From: Rhexocercosporidium sp. MPI-PUGE-AT-0058
Lineage: Eukaryota; Ascomycota; Leotiomycetes; Helotiales
Length of the DNA: 64,000 nt
Direction: 5' to 3'
NCBI GenBank assembly: GCA_020746875.1
Contig: JAGTJL010000002.1
Coordinates: 2,728,001 to 2,792,000, forward strand
Shown: positions 25,835-38,771 of the stretch, one piece after another
How the letters are laid out: every line of letters begins with the position of its first letter
How positions within the stretch are numbered: the stretch's first letter is position 1
Translations under genes and position numbers: made by a program
Notes under the pieces: generated by a model
What the model saw: only the letters and a program-made list of their open reading frames with translations
The model's database searches: none
What the model was told of the DNA's origin: nothing

Positions 25835-26337
25835 TCCCCCTCCCTTCCTTCCCCCTGCTGCACGGCCAGCCAAACGCCAGGACAGGCACGGCACGGCACT
25901 CATGCCATAGACGTGCGCTAGACCACATCTAGCGAGTTTCAAAGTTTCATTCGATCCAGTTCAATCAACCCAATCAACCCTCCTCTTGTGGCTCTTCCTG
26001 CCGGCTCTAGATACACCCACACCCACCCACCTCTCGGGCCACCCCTATCCTGCACAGGGAAAATCCAAGCTGCTCCAGCGCCCTCGATCCACTGAGCGAG
26101 CTAGCATCGTTCCCTCCCTCAGCACCGGCCCGCTCTTATTCCCATCCTCACGGTCCCATTGGTGGGGGGGCGACGCGGGTGGCTGGCATTTGGTGCGTGC
26201 CTTTCCTTTCCTCCTCCAAACACAGCCGCTCACCTTGCAAGCCCAAACAACTAAACAACGCCATCTACGAAGGGAAGGAAAGAAAAGAAAAGAAAGGAAA
26301 TCTTCAACACCCGTTGGGGGCGCTGCGCTACTATCAG

Positions 26338-26361
26338 CACCACCACCACCACCACCACCAC
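26338..26361. repeat. (CAC)n microsatellite
   Basis: Eight CAC/ACC triplets in non-coding DNA upstream of flbC. Confidence 0.8.
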
Positions 26362-26826
26362 TCCCACTACCACCAGCTCCGTAGTCTCGAGACCCCAAGA
26401 CCGACGGTTCCTACGGGAATAAAAGGGAAGAGGAGGTGAGGTGACAAGGCGGGTGCAGAAAAATAAGATGCCGCTAAACAACTTCAAGGTCTTAGAGTCG
26501 AACAAGTGGCAAAGGGGAGGGAGACTTCTTTCTTACTCGGTGCTTGGCAGAGTGCGCATTCCATTCCTCAGTTGAGCTCAGTTGGGTGAGAACTTGACTC
26601 GAGATAATAATGGGCAGCTAGAACTGAATGATGGACTGTTCGGGTTTAGACCGAGTGGAATGGATTATTATTTACTTTGTCTACTCTGTACTCTGCTGCT
26701 GTACTCACTTGCCGCTTGCACGCTTTGGGTGCGACCTGGCACTACATTACTACCTACCTACTTACTCTTCTTACCCCAGTATCTACTCATACCTACTCGT
26801 ACCTCCTCGTACCTCCTCGAGTACAA

Positions 26827-26850
26827 GCTTGCTTGCTTGCTTGCTTGCTT
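26827..26850. repeat. (GCTT)6 microsatellite
   Basis: Six GCTT tetramers in pyrimidine-rich DNA upstream of flbC. Confidence 0.8.
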
Positions 26851-27098
26851 GGACTTGCCCTTTTTCTTTCTTTCCCTTGCTCTCTCTCTGGGTGTGGTAT
26901 TCATTCAGCCTTGGCACGCCTCCACCGGAAGTCCCCTGTTCTGCTGTTTTCACCTCTTTTCTATCCCTGCCTTTTTTTAGCCTTGCCTTTTCCCTCTCGT
27001 CCTGTTGCTCGTCCTCAAACTACCGCTGCCACCACACACTAGCTGGGATCTCGAGGGACTCCACCTTGAAGCAGCTCCACCACAACCACCACAACCAG

Positions 27099-27123
27099 CT
27101 CCTCCTCCTCCTCCTCCTCCTCC
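27099..27123. repeat. (CTC)8 microsatellite
   Basis: Eight CTC triplets in the presumed flbC leader. Confidence 0.85.
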
Positions 27124-28266
27124 CATCCCTACCCCTACCCTTGTCTCCTCCATCATCCATCATCCAGCGCCGCCATCCATCATCCACATCCTCATCCGCA
27201 TCCACATCCACAATCAAAATACCTCATCCTGGTCCTGGTCCTGGACGTTGACGTTGCGATTAAAACCCACCCTTCACCCCCCCCGCTCCTCTCTCAGACC
27301 TCACTCCCAACTGGACTTGTGAAAGAGTGATCATCCATATACTTCCCGCTTTCCTCACAATCAATCGTCTTGTCGCCTTCCATCATCCACAACTACAAAA
27401 TCTATCAACTCGCCCGTGCCTGCTGCCAGAGAAAATACTCTTCTCCCCAAAGCAGACTTCCAAAACACTCGCACCCTCTGATCTTCACTCTTCTCAGCAA
27501 AGTCAATTTGTCGATCACGTATATTTCACTCATACGCCATACCTCACCATACACCATACCCAACCCCCCAAGATCGACCGACTTGGGTATTCTCCTATCG
27601 ACCGAGGATCACCAGACTGCCGAACACACTCACTTGACAGCTTCACTACTCTCGAAGCGGTACGCACACTTCTTAGAGTTAGAGCTGAGAGCTTAATCTC
27701 TGTGCGGTTCCTCAGTCGTCGCCAGTCCCGCTTCACAGCTGCTTCAGTGCCGTCTGCTCGTCTTGTCTTCTGTCGATCCTTCCTGGAGGCATCATAAGCT
27801 TGCCTACCGCCCCACCCCAGCAGCAGAATCCCTCCCACCAACCCAGCCCAATACGAATCCTAGACATTTAGGCGGACTGCAAGAGCTTCAGGCCTACCAA
27901 CCGCCTAACCCCCCTTACTACTTCAACTACTACTTCTCCTACTACTCCGCCTTTCTATCAGACGAATAGTAGTCCTTGAACCCCAAGAACTACCTCATCC
28001 GGCCGCTCGACCAACCACGCTCCTGGATTCTCGGACCGTCTCCTCTTCGCCATCAAGCACATAAAGAACGCTGATCCCACCCGTCAAACTTCATTGATCG
28101 TCTCTCTCCATCTTTCTTACTCGGAAGACAGACTGCTCTCGACCGGACGACATCCAACCTTCAACGGGATCTTGCATCTGATCCACGCTTCTTTGAAACG
28201 TTGAATCCTTTTACTGTTACACTCAGCAGTAATTCGTTATCATCGACCACTCATCCTTTCTTAAGC

Positions 28267-29513
28267 ATGACTATGACCATCGACAACCAACAGCGCTTCG
28301 GCGGCATGAATTTTGACCACATGTCGTACCCAAATCCTCCTCACTTCACCAACCCGTGGAGTGCCACCTCATCGCCCGCTCAAAATCACAACCTCTATGC
28401 CACCTCGCACAGCAGTCACCTCCACCCAAATCTGGGTATCGATATCAAGCATGAGCAGCAAGCTCCCCGTATGAATAGTTCTGCGTCTATGGGATCATAT
28501 GCCAGCGTACCCATCAGCGCAGCATCAGCAGGTAGCCCTCTCTTGGCGGATGTATTTGGCTCGCAGGATTTACTCACCATTCCCCAAGATTTGCTGAGTC
28601 CTTCTCGTTCTGTGTCTACTGGATATGGAGACAACCACCACGCCTACTCGAGTGCTCCCTCGCCCGCTCACAACGCATATGCGCCAACTCCTACCCCGTA
28701 CGAGACTATGGGATATGCTCCAGCACCCGTCAGATCAACATATGCCATTCAGCAAGATAATTCAAGACGCCTCTCACAACCGTCAGTACCCTCACATTCT
28801 TTCCTCGATTCCCCGGAAGAGGCGCAGCGCCATCGCCAGAACTCCCTTATTGACTTCAATGACAGAGGACTTTCAAACGAGTCAGCCCGAAGCTTCGGCG
28901 ACGCTATCGATGCCAGCAGAGGCATGATTGCCATGAGCCAGAACACCCAGACACCACGTAACATCTACGAAGCACAAGGACGTGTTAGAGGGTCAGGTGA
29001 TGCTTATGGTTTCCCAACAACACACTCGAGCAACTCTTCGATATCTTCCTCGAGTAACTACCAGGCGTACTATGGAGGATCTGTGGACTCTTCAGTGAGC
29101 GATTACTCGAACGCGGGTTCCGATATCGAATCTGTTTCGTCGAGAACGTTACCGAGACCATCGGGTCTAGTCAACGGTGGAATGCCTCCTGCGCCAGCAT
29201 CAATGATGGGTCAATTCAGTTCGAAGGTGTCTTCGAGTACGCAGAAGAAGCACAAGTGCAAGGTCTGCGACAAGCGATTTACGCGCCCAAGTTCTCTACA
29301 AACACATATGTACAGCCATACTGGCGAGAAGCGTAGGTTTTGGACAAGATCCCATCTCAAAAGCATTACTAACACGCGATAGCATTCTGCTGTGAAGTTG
29401 AAGGCTGTGGACGACACTTCTCGGTTGTTTCAAACTTGCGCAGACATCGCAAGGTTCACAAGGGCGAGGCACGATCAGACGCGGGATCAGAAGATCATCA
29501 CTCCGATGATTAA
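28267..29513 (+). CDS. flbC: C2H2 conidiation regulator FlbC
   Basis: Two exons, 28267-29332 and 29383-29513, 50-nt intron, 398 residues. The start MTMTIDNQQRFGGMNFD matches the family. The long N-terminal two-thirds is a Ser/Pro/Asn/Tyr-rich, low-order transactivation-like region. The C-terminus carries two C2H2 fingers: KHKCKVCDKRFTRPSSLQTH, then, across the intron, FCCEVEGCGRHFSVVSNLRRH. The intron lies between the fingers at GEK/P and is needed for the second finger. In Aspergillus FlbC is a nuclear activator upstream of brlA, abaA and vosA in asexual development. The target genes in this organism cannot be told from the sequence. A very large intergenic region precedes the gene, as is common for developmental regulators. 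Confidence 0.92.
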
Positions 29514-32500
29514 AGACTTGTGTGCAACGACCCTCGCCCACTGTTTATATTTGCTTGGCTTGTGGCCTTTTTGAACGTCCCAAAAGTCCGTCAGATGTCA
29601 GATTACGCCCTCGCATTTTTGTCGATTCTGTTTGCGATATCCCTCAGCGCGTGTTCGATATCCAAAGTGCGGGAAGTTTGGCCTCTTTTTTTCGCCAATA
29701 CCCGGTTGTTGCTTTTTGTTTTTGCGACCATTCTAGATGACATTATTCTGTTCTAATACTTTCGCTGAAGAGGACATACGCCTAATGTTGGCGGTCCTGT
29801 GCGATATGGGAAATTCACTCGACAGAGTGTTTGTTTTTACAACGGCGTTGGAAGGATCTTGCGAATACCGCTCGTCATGTCTTGTACGACATGAGGGACG
29901 ATGATGGATGTACACTAGTTTGCTTTTTTGGTCCAGCTTTTGTTCCACCCTCGTTATATATACCCCCTACGGCCTGAGGAAGCGAGGAGTGAGGAATGGG
30001 CTATAGCACAGACAGTCGTTACGACTAGATTAATGTTACAATACTAGAATCATCATGACGACTGTTTTCTTTTTCCTTTGCCTCCCTAAGTGCGAGAACT
30101 AAGTCACTCCCTTTCCCTTCCGGCAGATAGCGCGCTGGGTATAGCCGAGCACGACTAACCAAGTCAAACCTACTGACTAGAAGGGAGCACCTTTGAATTA
30201 CGTCTGGCCCTTCGGAATTCCCGACACCGCTACTCTGGTTCTCCTCTAACCCCTATTCATACTGCGAAACTTCAATGACCCCCCTAAAGAAAATACCCTT
30301 TCTCAACAGCCGTTAAAAAGCTAACGCTATTCCAAAACCCTCGCTCCCTCCAAAATTGAACAAAAACGAAATTACAGGTACAAGACTTCGTACAATTAAA
30401 TTCCCTACACCCGGTCCCTCCCCTCCCTCGCCACCCCTCGCCCCGCTCAACCCCACCACCGCCACGAGATCTCAATGAAACCACGCAGCTCGCGCGCGCG
30501 CAGATCGTTCCCTCTACAGCAGGGAAGAATATCACTGATAACCCCCAATTGCCCAATGCTCAGTCCTGTACTGTACATCGGCGACCACCAGCGAGACCCG
30601 ATACCAGCTTTAAAAATCTCGTGACCAACGGAAGGGGGGGGAACTTCGATGGGGCTTCCTTTCAACAGGGCGAAATGGGATATGGAAATGATTTGACAGG
30701 CTGGGATATGCCCGGGAGTCAGATACGAAATGGATTGGAATGCAATGGATTGGATGGGATGGGATTAGGGATCTGAGAAGAGGGTGTCCTCTGCTTCGGA
30801 GCGAGAGGGCAAATGATTAGGGCAAGACAAGGGGGCCTGGTCGTAATGACGGCAATCTTGACTCCACCTCGGAGACGGGGGGGATGTGAAACGCAGCCCT
30901 GTCGCGATCCTTGCCTTGTTAAATGGATGGAATGGAATTCGAAGGGTGGGCGGTGTTCTATGGACGGGGATGGAAGAGCCTGAAGAGGGACTTTTGCCAT
31001 GGGGGGTGCTGGAGGGGGGAGGAAGTGTGGTTGCGCGGTCAGCGTTACATTTTCACATAACGCGAAGGGAAGTGAGGAAATGGGGTGAGGCGAGTAATGA
31101 TTCCGACGATAATGAATTGATGGAATTATAGATTGCTATGCTTGAGAACATCAAACAGAGCGTGCTATCAGTACCCGGCCTTTTCAATCAATCTGATCAG
31201 CCTATGAAACGAGCCAGTATTTTCTGGAGACGACTCAGGTGTGGAGGCGGAGTTATATCTGCCATGCCGTCGGTATGCTATTTTTATTCCACTTCATATC
31301 AAAAAGGATGGCGGGCCTAAGAAATTTTTAAATGATGCATATGGATTATGGACTGCCAAGAAGGATGCATCGATGCGTCTGTATGCAGCTTCTGCGGGGG
31401 GAAAGACGATGGATAGCATCATCGAAGGTCATTCAAACGGTCTTGATACAGTACGCACGAGGGACAAGACAAGACAGGGCGCAAGGCGGTAGGCGCAAGT
31501 TCAAGGCGTCCTATTCTATTCTATCCTATCCTATCATATTCTATCTCTCTGTTCTTCGGTATTCCAATTGGTGATTCCGTGCTATCTATATCACCTGTGA
31601 TCCAATCCTCGGTCATCGTGAGGAGCAGTAACTTCCCACCTAATGCGAGATGAAGCAACCACCACTTCTCCAGCCTCTCTCACTGGACTGCTATCAAATT
31701 CAGGGTCTAAGGCTTAAACTCTTGCAGGGCGGGATGATGATATAATGACCTTTCTGTTCCATTCCATACACTCGTCACCAATCAAGAAGCGCGACATGGC
31801 TTGCTTGAAGACCTCTGAGAAGAGAGATGTGTGCAACGTCGTCGATGGTGGGTGAGACATGAGGTCAGTGGCGCCTGCACGCCAAGGAGTAGCGGGTTGC
31901 ATACGACCCTGCAGGGATCGCATCGTGAGTGTGCGGACGGCTTGACCCGGTACGGCTATGGCTTGGGCCAAGGGGTCGTGATGGGTGAGCTGTGGTGGGC
32001 GTGCGTACTGAGGCAGAAAGAAAACTTGGCTTCTGAGTGTGACATGGAGATATATGTCATGGAGACAGACTTGGAGAGACGAGAGGTTGGTAGGGCAAGT
32101 CGCTCCGATGAGTCGGCTAGACCTATCATCTGAAGTGAGGCATGAGTGAGGCGGACTAAAAAGCTCCTCTAGTATTCTCTAGCTTTCTTGCATGAGGAGT
32201 ACCTAGCTACTAGGTAGGTAACGGACTTCAGGCGTGTGTTACTTCCTCGTAACGTGACAGCAGCATCCGAATCTGAATTGCAAATTTTCTAGATCCAACC
32301 TCCTCCTCATCGCCGACAACAAGTCAAGTGAGACGGTTACATTTCCCGTACAACCTTCACAGGCCGCGTGGGTGTGGTCCCGAAGATGAACCCTCGAATT
32401 CCCAAAACCCTGGGAATGTCGATATGTTAGATTGATCTGCGACAAAGTGACCTGAAAGAGTCGTGTCCGTCTTAGGTTTTGGGTCCGTTGGAGATGTCAA

Positions 32501-34294
32501 AACGCTCTAGCGGCATTCCAAAAACTGGAGACTCGATGCTTGGTTCTGCTCTAGCTGTTTGATCGATATGGGGATTTCCCTTTTGGAGTCCGACAACTTT
32601 GGCGTAGTGCACAAGAGGTTCATTTTCTCCCATGTTTGTCTTTCCGTTTCCCAAGAAAACAGTGTTTCGGAAAGGAAATGCCTTGGACGGCCATTGGACA
32701 TCCAAGACATGTGCTGAGCGCGGTCTCTAGGGCTTTTGCATACCCGTCTTGTCTCCAAATTACACTGTATCCCGCGGGTAACCTGTATGAAGTCCCACAC
32801 GACTCAGCTTCCAACTTCCTTCAGGGGAAACTACCCACGGAAGCACAAGACATCTGGGAACTGCGATTGGAGGAAGACGACAACGGCCTACTCGTTGGCC
32901 GGAGCGACTCTGTAATGTAAAATGAGGCAGGAATACCCTACTCGTAGGTGTTTGTGCAACGGTTGAACACAAGGGACGTGATATGGGGAGCTGGAAATGA
33001 AATGCAATACGTACCAGTCCTTCGGAAAGGTGCATCAACGGAATGCAGAAATCTCATCTCATCTCATCCCAACAATGCAGCATGCAGATTGGCTACCAGA
33101 AGAGCTGCTCTGCTGCAAAGGTACAGCCTCGGTACACAGAGTATGCAGTGTATGGTTCCCCAGCAGTGAGATATGATTAAAGCTTTCTCCTCCTCTCACC
33201 GGTACCTCGGCTCATCAAGGTCGAGGTCCGAACGAGTATCAGATCCAGATGATCCAGATGATCGGGCTGATGTGCTGATGTGTTTTGATTGTGGTGAAAT
33301 GGAGATGTGGGGGGTTGAACGATGTTGACCGCAGGATGTTTTTGTGTGTGGAAAGCGTTTATTGACACGGGTTGGAGTTGCCATTCTTCTTCCAACCCGA
33401 GATTTGAATGCAGATTTCGGGAAAGACTTCGCTGACTTTGTGTAGGGATGCGGAAGGAGCATTTTGATATGTTGCAAAAAGAAAAATAAAATCGTAGAAT
33501 AGCAGTTCCTGGCGAGGAATGTGATGTTGTACTTTCTTCTTTGAGGTTGGCTAGTCGGGACTAGGTACAGCCATTGTTGAAGAGCACAGCAGATCGATTT
33601 CGCTGTTGGGGTGGAGTTGGGGAACAATCTGGTTCATGTACCATGCCACCATATTGTTTTCTGCAAGTACCTGCTGCATGACCCCCCATCGCCTCGTAGA
33701 TGGTCCAGGCTATTTCGGCTATGGTTATTAGTTAATACTACGAGCTAGCCCTAGAAAATAGAAAGTGACATCGATAAAAGGTGAAATTTTAAGATATCTA
33801 AGGCATTCCTCAGGAATTGATTCCTGTGTAGGGTTGAAACGAAACTCAATTTAAGACTATTATCTCCATCGTGCTTCTTGAATGAGAGTAGGAAGAGCTC
33901 ATGTCGGCCAGTACCCAGCATGGATGAACTGCGTGTAGTCAATGTTCCAACCACATGCAGGACATTACTCTAGATCGTGTTTCGGTACCACCTTGATGCC
34001 GGAAACCCTTAGGATAGGGTTGTCTGGTTGAAGCCTTTAAATTCCGCCCGACAAAGAGAGTAGCAAAAGTACCCAGAAAAACTTGGACATTCGAAATTGG
34101 AGGGAGAAAATAATGAACATGATAACTCACAGTTGCTCAGAACAAGTTCACGTGGAAAAACCTAGGATATTTCAGTAAAAGTCTGCAATAAATACTTTGA
34201 TTCTGGTCACCTCCTCTGTCTTCTTCCACGCCCGAATTATACACTGATCCTATATTACACCCAAGAACGCCATTGCATGCTTCAAACCCTCCAC
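29514..34294. other. Gene-poor region between flbC and SF3B1
   Basis: No gene supported over about 4.8 kb. The flbC 3' UTR should occupy the beginning and the SF3B1 3' UTR the end. Open frames are short and lack domains; the longest plausible one (143 codons, minus strand, 33196-33627) has no conserved feature. AT-rich and GC-rich patches alternate, but no transposon ends, long inverted repeats or RNA gene were recognised. Confidence 0.5.
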
Positions 34295-37200
34295 TCAAAT
34301 GAAAATAGCTAATTCTGGTCTGTGCATCTTCTCATCATCCAGATTTGGGTAATAAGGAACCATCGCATCAGCTACCTGGACGTAGGTGGATCTGTAAATC
34401 TTCCAATACGGTTCGCGAACTTTTCGCGCCGGATGCATCAAACCGGCGTAAATGTAATTCATGACGATGCCAGGTCCAACTGCCATTCTGATGGCCTCAA
34501 TCGCTTCGATAATGCGGTCGATAACATGAGGGCTGGTTTCGAAAAGGTTGGGCCACAACAAATTGAGAAGATGCACCATTGCATCCTCACATCCAAGACC
34601 AACAACTCCCAGGGCACAGCTCTTGACAACTGCTGCAGCTGTCTGACGATGGACTTGATCGCGGTCGATGAGGGCATCCTCAAGCAAAGGAGTGACGGCA
34701 TAGACGTAGTCCTTAGCCATTTCTCCAATATACTCGAAGAGGAAAGAGAGTGATTTCAGAACACCGTTCTGAACGTTCAATTCGGGTACTCTGTATTCGT
34801 TCATCAATGCTGGAAGGACGGTAAAGGGAGCACAAGTTTCTGCGACAATACCGATAGCAACTGCTGTGCAGACTCGGGATTGACGTTCTTGAACACGAAG
34901 ATTATTGAGAAGTGTAGCCAGGACATCTTGGGGGCCAATTGCTTTCGCGATGAATCCAAAGGTGTTGTTCGCTGCTCGGCGAATGCCCTTCTTGTGAGCC
35001 TTGAGCATATCAAGCAATTCAAAGCAGATTCTCATCCACTCTCTTGCATTTACACTCTCGGGGCCACGATCTGCAATACGCCCCACTAAGTCCACACAGT
35101 TTTCTTGACACTTCTCATGTCTGTTTCGAAGGATGGGTGTGAGGCGGGGAAGAAGGTCCTTGATTGGGGGCTGCATTTGGTTGATACCGACGACCGAAAC
35201 GATAGATCGCAATGCACCAAGAATAGATCCAAGAACCTCTGGATACTCTTCGCCAAGATATTCGTAAAGAACGACACCCAGCTTAGCCATCAAAGCATCC
35301 TCGCCACATTGCTTCATGACCATTGCAACTCGGGAGATTAGATCGGCAGCCTGTTGTCGGACAGTCGCAGATTTATTGTTGAGTCGCCAAAGAATAGTGC
35401 TGACGATCTGAGGAAGGTAGGGCTTACATCGTGTCCCGAGGGCGTTCACCACAGTACCAAACCCATTCAACATAACAATATCCTCCACGCTTTGCTCCTG
35501 GAACGAATGTAGGATACCGTCGATGAGTCGTTCCTCCAGTCGCTCCCCGATATCTGCTGCGCCCAAACTTGCGACAACCTTCTCAATGGTCTCCACGGTC
35601 ATTTTTCGATATGCCTCGCTCTCATCCTTGAGATTGTTTACGATTCTCTCAACAATTTCGCTCACACCGACTTTCTGACCTAAGTCGACAGTAGTCTCCA
35701 CAACTTGGCGGTAGTTACGCTTGTCCATGGCCATTCGTCGAACCCAGAAGCATTTGAAAAATTCGTCTAGCAAATTCTCCTTTAGATACCCTGCTGTGAC
35801 ACCATCCGTACTGGCACATTGAGAGACTACCTTGAGGACAACTTTTTTCATTTCCTCATCGGGGGAAGAGAATTCTCTCAACAGGATCTCCAGAATCTGG
35901 CCTGTATAGTAGTTGGCAAATTCTTCATCCATAAGAGGTATGATATACCCAACGGCTTTCAGGAAACCAGCGAGACCTCGTCCACGTTGCCTCCTAGAAA
36001 TGAGTTAGTGATGTGATACTTCGAATGCTGGTGACAGTAAGAAAACTCCTGTCCAAGAAAGTCCAAAAAGATAGTCCAGTAAAGGCAGTTTAGTCGAGCT
36101 CGGTGCTCGACAAGGCAGCCTTGTGCCTCGAAGACTTGTTGTGTCTTGTTAGATGCTCCTTCTTGTTGGAGGCGAAACTACACAAATAGCAGCGGTGGGG
36201 TTTTTTGGGATCCGTCATATCTCTTCCCTTGTTGAGGTGGGCTGGAGTCAGGTTGTGCGCAGCTAGGCGGTACTGGAAGACTTTTGAGATCTTGCAAATC
36301 TTGCAATAGTAAGTCCTAGCCTTTCTGATTCCGGCTTCTGAGGCTCTCTTCGACTTGCGGTTGTTGTCTCGTTGTTGGATAGCTCGAGCTTCCAGCTGCT
36401 CCTCAGATACATCAAACTCGCCCATGATCATTTCCGATAAGCAGCAATGAGAACAAAGACCGTCACACCTTAAAGTACTTCGATCCCAAAGACATATATG
36501 AGACATTTTGTAGTCCTTCGTAACAGTACGCATAGCCCGAAAGACGAAGATGAAACTAGCTTCGAGAGCAGCGGAGAGGACTCGGATCGATGAAGAGAAG
36601 AAAAGAAGAGGGGGATTGACCAGGGAAATTAATCTGAGATCAATCCGTTTCTGAGGTAAGTGCCATCCAGTATCTGGGTCCAGGAAGGCTAGGTCCTATC
36701 CAGTTTCGGAGGAGGGGCCCAACTCCAAAGAGCAACGAACCCGCAGACCAAAAGCATAAATGAAGCAGAAGAAAAAAAGTACGTACCTTGCCCCAGTCCA
36801 AAGCGGATGCAAAATGTCCTCAAAACTCTCAATACCATAAGGGCTGGCTGCTTCAGCCAGTGCTGCAATAGCCAAACTGGTGACGGTTCGGACCTTGGTT
36901 TGGTCGTCGTTTAGACAGCCACCAATGCAGTCAACAAGTCCCTTCAAATGAGGAAGCACCGCGCAACCCATCAGAATGGGGATTTGTTGAACAATCTTGA
37001 CTCCGGTGTGTCTGGCTTGCCACGATTTCTTACTTCGACAAACAGCCCTCAAGAATGGGAGAAGAGCAGGGATGCCAAGAGCGGAAGCGACAACTGCAAA
37101 TGCTCTTGCTGTGGTATTTCGGACGTATTCATCAACATGGTCGATATCTGGACGCATGGTACTGATCATGTGTGCTAGACCAGCGGCCTTACTGAGGTTG

Positions 37201-38771
37201 GAGATGATTTCTCGGCCTTCCACTCTGGCGTAGTAATCCTGATCAATGAGCAAAGGCTCGATGACGACCAAGATTTTGTGCACATAAGGTCGAACAAGCT
37301 CGTCGAGTTTGTAGAGCACTCGGTCAATGACCTTGACGAGCAGATGTCTTTCTTGATCTTCGAGAGTCTTTTCCATTAGTAGAGGAAGAATTTGGTTGAA
37401 AAGAGGGCCAGCGCCGAATTGGCGGGCGTTATCTGTGAGTTGACGAAGGGCGGTTTTTCGCATTGGCGGAGTACCATTCTTGACCTTCAACAATAGTCTC
37501 ATGATCTTTCGCTCTTTCAGTTCCTCGACACTCATCGTGTTCTCGTCACTTCCATCCGTAAGTTTTCCAAAGTAGGCCATATCCTCGGCTTTGAAGAACT
37601 GCAGATCGCCCACTCCAGGAATTTCGTTTGGAAGCTGTTTGCCGCCAGTTCTTGCACTGTCTGGATCCTGCATCATGAAACCTCCAAAGCCGGCGGAGCC
37701 ACCAGCCGGGGTTGGTGTAGCCATGAGCTTTTGTGCTGCAGTTCTGATGGGAGCATATCCAGGTGGAGGCTCGAGGACCTTGTATCCTTCACTTGGTAGC
37801 ATCAAGTCCAATTCCTCATCCGATAGCCAGGCATTTCGCATCGATATGTCGGTCCCGAAGGCACTTGGCATGACAGGACCTCCCATCTGTGAAGGGTGCA
37901 TGGGAGTCACCAGTCCTTGGTTGCCAATTGGTGTTGCTGCGGGAGCCTGGTCCCATCGGGAGCGTCTTCTTGGTGTATCTTCTACGATTGTACCTCCAAT
38001 GCTTGGTGTCTGATCCCATCTTGAACGCTTGGTTTTTGTTTCCTGAGACTGAGTTGCGGGATCTGTAGATTCCAAAGTAACATCCCATCGTTGCTTTCGT
38101 TTGCGACCTGCACTGACAACCTCTGTGGAACCTGCATCCTTATTCTCCTTGTCGCTCGGGGAGCCACTGTCTTCTTTGGTCAGCGTAGCCTGGTGATGAA
38201 CTACCTCCCCATTCGCAGCCTTTTCTTCGATGGCTCTCTGAACCCGCTCCTCCTCTCTCTCCAAATCCCTCCGAGCCATGACCTCGCGGTAGCTGTCACC
38301 ATCATCTGCTGCCCCAGCCTGTCGGTTTGCCGCGAAAGGATCGGCTCTTGTTGGGGTGAGGACACGGTTGAAGCGCTTCTTCTGATAGTCGGTTTCACGA
38401 TCAGCGATGCGTGCGCTTTTTTCTCGCCCAAGTAGAATGTCTTCTTCTTCAACCCCATTGCCGTGGGCGAATTCATTCATCTGGTCCTTGGAGGCAGTGT
38501 ATTGTCCCACCAGCCTCCTGCTAGTGTCCTCCTCCATATCCACATCATCGTCGCCATCCGTCACAGCAATGGAAGTGTTATAGCCTGTAAATTTGTCGCC
38601 TCCATCACGCTCGTAAAGGGTAGTATCGAAGCTGTCCGTCAGGGAGGCCTTGGTGGAGACATCAGTTCGCTGATTGGATGGATCAAACGTCTTTGATCCC
38701 TTCTTACCAGCAGAAGCGGCATTCCGCTCAGCCTGAAGCTTCCTGATCGTGTCGAAGTCGGCGTCAGACAT
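34295..38771 (-). CDS. SF3B1: Splicing factor 3B subunit 1 (SF3B1, Hsh155/Prp10)
   Basis: Two exons, 38771-36787 and 35993-34295, 1227 residues. The junction [21 protein letters not shown] restores the family sequence. The N-terminal disordered part has three U2AF-ligand motifs ([26 protein letters not shown]), which in this family bind UHM domains. About 20 HEAT repeats follow from residue about 390. The [11 protein letters not shown] and [19 protein letters not shown] segments, which include the positions mutated in human SF3B1 disease, are conserved, with Lys at the K700-equivalent. The protein is the scaffold of U2 snRNP SF3b and clamps the branch-site duplex. Oddly, the single intron is 793 nt, over ten times the local norm, and contains a complete zinc-finger ORF on the same strand. 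Confidence 0.95.
36090..36533 (-). CDS. Nested C2H2-like zinc-finger protein inside the SF3B1 intron
   Basis: A 147-codon intronless frame lies wholly within the SF3B1 intron (35994-36786) and on the same strand. Alternative in-frame starts exist at MSHIC and MIMGEF. The N-terminal part has a CDGLCSHCC cluster, then a basic helix, then two spaced fingers: [19 protein letters not shown] with a second His five residues on (C-x2-C-x12-H-x5-H), and [19 protein letters not shown] with the same spacing to SSRH. That spacing is like U1-type or matrin-type fingers that bind RNA or DNA. A pyrimidine-rich tract precedes the first ATG, and about 95 nt follow the stop before the SF3B1 acceptor. It is too long and ordered to be chance. 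Function unknown; independent expression is inferred. Confidence 0.6.
   Translation of the reverse strand: MRTVTKDYKMSHICLWDRSTLRCDGLCSHCCLSEMIMGEFDVSEEQLEARAIQQRDNNRKSKRASEAGIRKARTYYCKICKISKVFQYRLAAHNLTPAHLNKGRDMTDPKKPHRCYLCSFASNKKEHLTRHNKSSRHKAALSSTELD

Larger units (their letters stand above)
25361..28266. other. Upstream region and long leader of flbC
   Basis: No protein gene supported. The plus strand is pyrimidine-rich from about 26600 to 28260 and full of microsatellites, which suggests a long flbC promoter and 5' leader. Several upstream ATGs occur (for example the 156-codon frame at 27327-27797), so upstream ORFs may control translation. That is inference, and these frames have repeat-derived composition. 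Confidence 0.5.

Noticed and set aside
27327..27797. 156-codon frame in the flbC leader
   Set aside because: Composition follows pyrimidine repeats; no domain and no splice-consistent extension. Could at most be an upstream ORF.
28201..28266. TTG-initiated extension of flbC
   Set aside because: No ATG there, and MTMTIDN at 28267 matches the family start.
33196..33627. 143-codon minus-strand frame between flbC and SF3B1
   Set aside because: No recognisable domain, biased composition, and other overlapping frames of similar length. Not enough to call a gene.
36696..36786. SF3B1 reading on into its intron as a truncated 691-residue protein
   Set aside because: The frame stops soon after a strong GTACGT donor, and the HEAT repeats continue in frame at 35993 in all family members.
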